Part shown: positions 58,489-64,000 of the stretch, piece after piece
Position numbering within the stretch: the stretch's first letter is position 1
How the letters are laid out: each line of letters opens with the position of its first letter
Source: Meandrina meandrites
Taxonomy: Eukaryota; Cnidaria; Anthozoa; Scleractinia; Meandrinidae
Reading direction: 5' to 3'
Assembly (NCBI GenBank): GCA_963693305.1
Contig: OY855912.1
Span: 2,616,001-2,680,000 of the forward strand
DNA: 64,000 nt
Program-made: the position numbers and the translations under genes
The notes under the pieces: generated by a model
The model's database searches: none
The model's input: only the letters and a program-made list of their open reading frames with translations
Told to the model about the DNA's origin: nothing

Positions 58489-59381
58489 GGACGGTGCCTA
58501 CTAATAGCGAGGTATTTTTGCCCGGCCGATGACTATGCAAGGGAAGTAGATGTTACCAAGGGCTATTAAAATCCAAAAAGAAAATTAGGGGTAGCCACGC
58601 AAATTTTCGAGATAAAATTGAAAAAAATGCTGACGTGGCATTTTCAAAGAAAGTAAAAGGAAATAAAATTTCCTTACAAATTAGCTTTGAATTTAGTTTT
58701 TCATGAACAAAATCAACACTAAATATAACGATCTTAAAAATAACTAACAAATACTATCTTTGAAACTGCTTGAACCACGTTTTTATTGACAAAACGATTG
58801 CACTTGAGCCATTTTTGACTCTATCAGCTCTCTCTTGCAAGGCCAGAAAACAGCCTAAACAATTTTTGCACTGAACGAAAAATTAATCCTGTGTTCTATA
58901 GACTTAGCACTTCCATTTTATAAAATAAAAAGTATGGGTCACCACGCGTTTTTAAAAGTTATACGAGTTGTATGAATCGCTTTTGAGGTGAGTTACACTT
59001 TTCCTATCCCCTCCCTAGCGAGTTAAATATTTGCTTCTCGCGCAATTTTTCACGCGTGCACCACGCCATATGTAGTTAGCAGTTTGCTGATTACGTTTGA
59101 GCGATTAGCGATTTGTTTCAGACTGTTAAGTGTGAACCATTTTTATCGATAAGCGTTTAGGGCTTACTGATATGTTACTCTTTCACTGTTCCTGGTTTAG
59201 TACGTCCATAAACTGGATTTCGTTGCAACCGAAATTTTCTTGCATTTTAGTCGCGCACTTGGTCGCGAAGTTGAATTCGTCATTTTGAGCGAGCAAATTC
59301 CCTTAGCGCGCGCGTCTAGTGCGATCGATGCCTTGCGTGATGCGCAGAAGATGTGCGCAGTAACAAAAGTAGGCACCGTCC
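58489..59381. mobile_element. 893-bp non-autonomous element with TTAA duplication
   Basis: The ends GGACGGTGCCTACT and AGTAGGCACCGTCC are exact inverted repeats, and TTAA flanks both sides (58485-58488 and 59382-59385). In the duplicated unit the matching site, near 63625, has a single TTAA (CTGAGTTAAATTT) and no element. This empty site gives the borders directly. TTAA specificity points to the piggyBac superfamily. No transposase frame is seen. Confidence 0.9.
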
Positions 59382-59746
59382 TTAATACTATAACAATACG
59401 AAGGTAAGATGAGTTTTCAAATTTATTCCACCTAGCTGATACTTGGGCAAATCGACATTGAAATAAAAATATTTATCAATCATTTACAGGACTAAATTGT
59501 TATTTATTTGTTTTATTAATGTCCCTTCGGATTACTATTTATATCATAGATACTGAGATTTCCTCACGAAAAAAAGATTACGTACAAATGATACGCAAAA
59601 TGCATTAGCCAATAGGAAACGCGAACGATGAAAACTCACTAGTGAAAAAACGTCGTTCGTCCAATCACAAACGCGAACGACGAAAACTCACTAGTAAACA
59701 ACATCGCATCGCGATTTCGATTGTCGTCCATTTTCGTCTCGGTGAC

Positions 59747-59923
59747 ATGGCGGAGGCAACTGCTTCAAGGTTTGTGTCTTTCGACGACACAATTGAGTCG
59801 TTTATTGAAGAGCATGAAAACCCCAACGCGGTGAAAACAAAAACCCCGAGACGTTGCTTTGTTGACAGTGCTCCTTCAAACAAAAGGAGAAACACGCGAG
59901 ATAGCAGAAATTCTTCCTGTTGA
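59747..59923 (+). pseudogene. Possible recombinase-element N-terminal remnant
   Basis: From ATG 59747 the frame reads MAEATASRFVSFDDTIESFI and continues with EEHENPNAVKTKT before an unrelated, stop-ended tail. It resembles the N-terminal segment of coral DUF3504/Crypton-like proteins, as at 51299. No following exon was found. Weak evidence. Confidence 0.3.
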
Positions 59924-60312
59924 GTCGAAAATTTAAGGTGGCTCTGAAACTGCTCCGCAGAAATTTTTTTAACTTTGCAAAAAGTTGCATCTTAACATGC
60001 CAATTATTATTCAATAATAAAAAATGGGTGTCACCGGACTCGTTTTTGAGTTATAAGCACTTAAAGGGAAAAATAAGGGTGTTTTTCACAGGTAAAACTG
60101 TTGCTATAGTAACTAGTGACGTCATGAAAATGACCACAACTTATTCAGCAATGATTGGACATTTGGTCGATATCATTATTGTTGCAGCAACTGGTAAAGA
60201 TTTGTAGTACTGGCCCATCAAAGTTTAAGAGCTTGAAATTGCTGGAAACCGTTGTGAGCCTCCTTAAGGCAAAACAGCGAAGCATAAAATTTCGAGTTAA
60301 TGCCCAACAAAC

Positions 60313-60436
60313 AAACAAATGAATGAATGAACGAACGAACGAACGAACGAACGAACGAACGAACGAACGAACGAACGAACGAACGAACGAACGAACGAAC
60401 GAATGAACGAACGAACGAACGAACGAACGAATGAAT
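60313..60436. repeat. (GAAC)n microsatellite
   Basis: About 124 bases of GAAC with a few GAAT units. The adjacent minus-strand open frames with repeated FVRS are shadows of this tract. Confidence 0.9.
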
Positions 60437-60454
60437 GCAATTTTCTGAGAAGGG

Positions 60455-60810
60455 CCGTTCATAATTTGGGTTTGACATGGACAAAAGTACCTAAATTTTA
60501 TTTTCAAAATTGTGCATAGAGTCGAGCTAGCCCGAACATTTTCAAACTCACCTACTGCAATGAACGTTGTCGGATGGTTAGCACATATTTCCAACACTCT
60601 TAGGAAGATTGCTAGTTTTTCACCGTGGCCCGTCACATCAAATTAGAAAGCAGATAAAAGATAATGCACCCTGCTTACACGCCTTGGATTTGTTTTGCAG
60701 TCGCCATTTTGAATTCTAAATACGCAGTTGGAGGTTTGGAACCAAGAATTTTATACTCGGTCAGCTAGTGCGACTGACCTGGGACCGAAAACTTCGGAAA
60801 CTGCTCGGAT
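60455..60810. repeat. Segmental duplication, 5' block of unit B
   Basis: Partner of 54940-55445, lacking the extra block at 55190-55345. It includes CATATTTCCAACACTCTTAG and GGTCAGCTAGTGCGA. It marks the left part of the second duplicated unit. Confidence 0.75.
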
Positions 60811-61079
60811 CCCTAAAAATATCGCTCCTCACTATATTCATCTCGGCCGATGCCACACAAAACAAAATGCAGAGATAGGAAGAAACAAACTTTGCTATAT
60901 TCGTGCAATTCAGAGTAATAGAGCTCAATACGGTCTCGAAACTACCGTAATTCCAATAATTAAAAATAATATAAGTAGTATCAAGACAACTTGCTTATGA
61001 AAGGCGATCGAAAATATAATAAAATCATTAAAAATCGCTGGTTAGTAATTTACTTTAATTACATTGACATATTACTCTG

Positions 61080-62640
61080 TCGTGTTTGTGGCATTACTGC
61101 TCTGTGTCTCGCACCCTATCTTATTAATGACGTTTCTGGGAGTAGCCTAATAACTATTGCGAAACATAGTGTCCCTCGTGTGTTTCGCAATACAACGCGC
61201 CATTTTGCAATACAATGCGCTATTTCGCAATGCTCTGTGTTTCGCAACACAATTTATCAATGACGTGTTTCTGGGAGGGGCCTAATCACCATTTCAAATT
61301 GCTTTGTAATCAATTCTGTCTCTCTCCTGTGTTTCGTAATACAGCTAATGACAGCTTAATGCCACCGCGCAGCTCCTTGCCTGTAAAAAGCGAAAGGAAT
61401 CGAGTTTTCGTGCTGACCGATTATCAAGTTTCAAAATTTTCCTGCTTGGAAATCGGATGCGCACTATTTAACAGAATCTCCTAGCAATCGCCCTCCTGAC
61501 CGCGTTTTGCCGGCGAACGAACGAATTGCTTTGATTAAAGGCGACAGCATAAAAGCGATTTCATGGCCTTCGCATTACCTCCTCTTAATTAACCCTATTA
61601 TGACGTAGTCATTAAGGCTGTATTTCTGGGAGTGACCTAATTAACATCTAAACTACCTTAAAATCAATTCTGCCTCTCTTCAGTGTTCCTTACTACAACT
61701 TTCGATTTCGCAATGCTCTGTGTTTCGCAAGACAATTTACTAATGACATGTTTCTGGGAGGGGCGTAATTAGCATTTCAAATTGCTTTGTAATCAATTCT
61801 GTCGCTCTCCTGTGTTTCGCAATATAGCTTAATGACATTAACAAACCACCTCGCAGCTTCTGGCCTGTAAAAGAGCGGAAATAGTCGAGTATTCGTGCTG
61901 AGCGACTTTCAAGTTTCAAAATTTTCCTTCTTGGAAATCGGATGCGCACTATTTAACAGAATCTCCTAGCAATCACCCTTCTGACCGCGTTTTGCCGGCG
62001 AACGAACACATTGCTTTGATTAAAGGCAGCAGCATAAAAGCGATTTCATGGCCTTCGCATTACCTCCTCTTAATTAACCCTATTATGACGTAGTCATTAA
62101 GGTTGTATTTCTGGGAGTGACCTAATTAACATCTAAACTACCTTCAAAATCAATTCTGCCCCTCTTCAGTGTTCCTTACTACAACTTTCGATTTCGCAAT
62201 GCTCTGTGTTTCGCAACACAATTTATCAATGACATGTTTCTGGGAGGGGCGTAATTAACATTTCAAATTGCTTTGTAATCAATTCTGTCGCTCTCCTGTG
62301 TTTCGCAATATAGCTTAATGACATTAACAAACCACCTCGCAGCTTCTGGCCTGTAAAAGAGCGGAAGTAATCGAGTTTTCGTGCTGAGCGACTTTCAAGT
62401 TTCAAAATTTTCCTTCTTGGAAATCGGATGCGCGCTATTTAACAGAATCTCCTAGCAATCACGCTTCTGACCGCGTTTTGCCGGCGAACGAACGCATTGC
62501 TTTGATTGAAGGCGGCAACAACAAGGTGACTTCATGGCCTAGGCGTTACCTCCTCTTAATTAACACTATTATGACGTAGTCATTAAGGTGCTGTATTTCT
62601 GGGAGTGACCTGATGAAAAGATTCTCCCGCATAGCTCGCT
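61080..62640 (+). repeat. Three tandem copies of a 485-bp upstream module
   Basis: The marker TGCTCTGTGTTTCGCAA occurs at 61231, 61714 and 62200 (spacing 483 and 486), with partial copies of the TTTCGCAA piece from about 61090. Each unit carries TTTCTGGGAGGGGC, AATCGGATGCGC, CTGACCGCGTTTTGCCGGCG and TATGACGTAGTCATTAAGG. The last unit runs into the promoter of the second orphan gene. The same block is single before the first orphan gene. Confidence 0.88.
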
Positions 62641-62643
62641 GTC

Positions 62644-62650
62644 TATAAAG
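62644..62650 (+). promoter_or_regulatory. TATA box, orphan gene B
   Basis: TATAAAG lies 78 bases before the ATG, between the conserved GATGAAAAGATTCTCC and CACTGTAAAAGATATCTTT segments, as in the first gene. Confidence 0.65.
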
Positions 62651-62721
62651 GCGAACACTGTAAAAGATATCTTTATGAAAATCACCAAGCCAGTAACCAT
62701 TTGTATCGAAGACACGTGAAG

Positions 62722-63192
62722 ATGGAGGCAGTAAAGAAAGTGATTCAGCATTTTAACACGAAGAAACGCCGGGCCTTAGCTGAAAAGAAAGCAACAGCAG
62801 GTGACCATCCACCACCAGTTGGTAAATGCCGTCGATCCAGTGAGTCTGATCTTTTTGTGAAGCTACAGCAAGAACGCAAAGAACAACTGAGGCTATCCCC
62901 AGACGAAAGCAGATTCCGAAGTCGAGGTCAAACCATGTCCTACAGCAGTTATTTCGCAGGGAACCAAGCTCCCAAGCCCTACATGAAGGACCGAGTGCTG
63001 ACTGAGAATGCCAAAAAACTGACCCCAGAACAGATGCAAGCACTGGAGCTCGACATCTTCAAGCCTTTGGACTTCTACGGAATCTTGTTTGAAAGAATGA
63101 AAGCGCGAGATAATGGCGACGAGAAGGAAGAGAAGGACGAGTCCACTGTTATGGATTGGCAAAATTTTAAAATTAAGTATATCAGAAACTGA
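62722..63192 (+). CDS. Orphan basic/acidic protein, paralogue B
   Basis: Single-exon gene of 156 codons. The ATG at 62722 is chosen because MEAVKKVIQHFNTKKRRALA then aligns with the start of paralogue A; the frame continues upstream only from a non-ATG codon. Compared with A it lacks a short stretch after ATAGDH, and its acidic tail is less acidic (DEKEEKDESTVMDW). The core DRVLTENAKKLTPEQMQALE is unchanged. No known domain, signal peptide or membrane segment is seen. It may be expressed differently from A, since its upstream module is triplicated; that is inference. Confidence 0.8.
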   Translation: MEAVKKVIQHFNTKKRRALAEKKATAGDHPPPVGKCRRSSESDLFVKLQQERKEQLRLSPDESRFRSRGQTMSYSSYFAGNQAPKPYMKDRVLTENAKKLTPEQMQALELDIFKPLDFYGILFERMKARDNGDEKEEKDESTVMDWQNFKIKYIRN

Positions 63193-63840
63193 TATTACCT
63201 TGGCGAATGTCGATCCGAGGTAACCATATTTTATTTGTGGTTGATCTTTGACAATACAATATGTATAAAAGTCTTTGATAATATAGTGCTTGATTTCAGT
63301 GAATGTGATATTTCAATTCGTTATATTGTTGTCAGTTTTATATCTTTCATATTGGGCAAGGCAATGCTAGTTTAGTTTCGCGAGAAACATTTATAATTAG
63401 GCATGGGACGAAATCGTGTTTTAGAGAATGAAAGCAAAGGATGATAAGGAAAAGCAGGCTAGGCTGATTATAATGGTTAACGGAACTATGAAACTGATTA
63501 GAGAACTCTTTTCCACCTTAGTCCGGTGTTTTTTTTGTTAGCGCATTTATAATTTAACTATTTGTTAAACGTCTGTAATTAAGGTTTGTTTGGTATCATA
63601 GATGGAAAAAATTCCTGGCTGAGTTAAATTTAAAACACGAAGGCGAAATCGGTAAATTAACAACTACTTAGCTGATGCAAGCAAGAGCAAATCAACATTG
63701 AAAGAAAACTATTTATCAATTATTTACAGAACTAAATTGTTATTTATTGGGTTTATAAAAATGACTTTAAACTGCGAGCAGTGTCTTTCTTTTTCTAGCG
63801 TGCGAAGCGAAAACAGGAATGTAAATTTATAGATATCAAA
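63193..63840. other. 3' flank of orphan gene B
   Basis: This aligns with the flank of orphan gene A up to about 63760, including the single TTAA empty site near 63625 and the block with TTTATCAATTATTTACAGAA that matches 59470-59500. No further gene is seen. Confidence 0.65.
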
Positions 63841-63841
63841 C

Positions 63842-64000
63842 AAAACGAACGAACGAACGAACGAACGAACGAACGACCAAACGAACGAACGAACGAACGA
63901 ACGAGCGAATGAATGAATGAATGAATGAATGAATGAATGAATGAATGAATGAATGAATGAATGAATGAATGAATGAATGAATGAATGAATGAATGAATAA
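63842..64000. repeat. (GAAC)n/(GAAT)n microsatellite at window end
   Basis: GAAC units up to about 63905, then GAAT units to the end of the window. The tract may continue beyond it. Confidence 0.9.

Noticed and set aside
60145..60636. Phe/Val/Arg/Ser-repeat protein
   Set aside because: Shadow of the GAAC microsatellite read on the minus strand.
61080..62640. CRISPR array
   Set aside because: Units of about 485 bases without short regular spacers; the context is eukaryotic.

Overview
The window looks like nuclear DNA of a cnidarian, most likely a reef-building (scleractinian) coral. It is AT-rich, with single-exon and intron-containing genes, GT-AG introns, a coral-type skeletal-matrix protein domain, a neuropeptide-type receptor expansion, an ERV1/ALR gene, a hevamine-type (class III) chitinase with chitin-binding domains, and very many short DNA transposons, tRNA-derived SINEs and microsatellites. 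No bacterial or viral genes were seen. All exon joins were made by eye from reading frame, splice consensus and family knowledge.

Layout. 565-1083: last exon of a skeletal-organic-matrix-like protein (+). 3837-4871 and 7851-8783: tandem pair of class A GPCR genes (-). 8784-14463: no gene, but nested inverted-repeat elements. 14464-16902: three-exon FAD-linked sulfhydryl oxidase of the ALR/ERV1 family (-). 19936-20994: a third, unrelated class A GPCR (-). 20995-39750: about 19 kb with no convincing gene, made of MITEs, decayed segment duplications, satellites and AT-rich DNA. 39751-41819: small secreted chitin-binding protein (+, three exons). 45384-52382: class III chitinase with a C-terminal chitin-binding domain (+, six exons); its last intron holds a 1.4 kb near-perfect palindrome. 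53019-54273: triple-nested transposon. 54940-63780: a tandem segmental duplication of about 5 kb carrying two copies of an orphan gene (57524-58015 and 62722-63192), each with a TATA box.

How it fits together. The two chitin-binding genes are neighbours on the same strand and share a variant chitin-binding domain, so they are probably related by local duplication. The paired GPCRs switch abruptly from about 57% to about 95% identity, which suggests gene conversion. The second orphan paralogue has three tandem copies (about 485 bp) of an upstream block that is present once before the first paralogue. A TTAA-specific transposon sits in one duplicate and is absent from the other, so the paralogous empty site dates it after the duplication. 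I found no clear multi-gene new system. The strongest candidates for something undescribed are the orphan gene pair with its amplified upstream modules and the palindromic elements.
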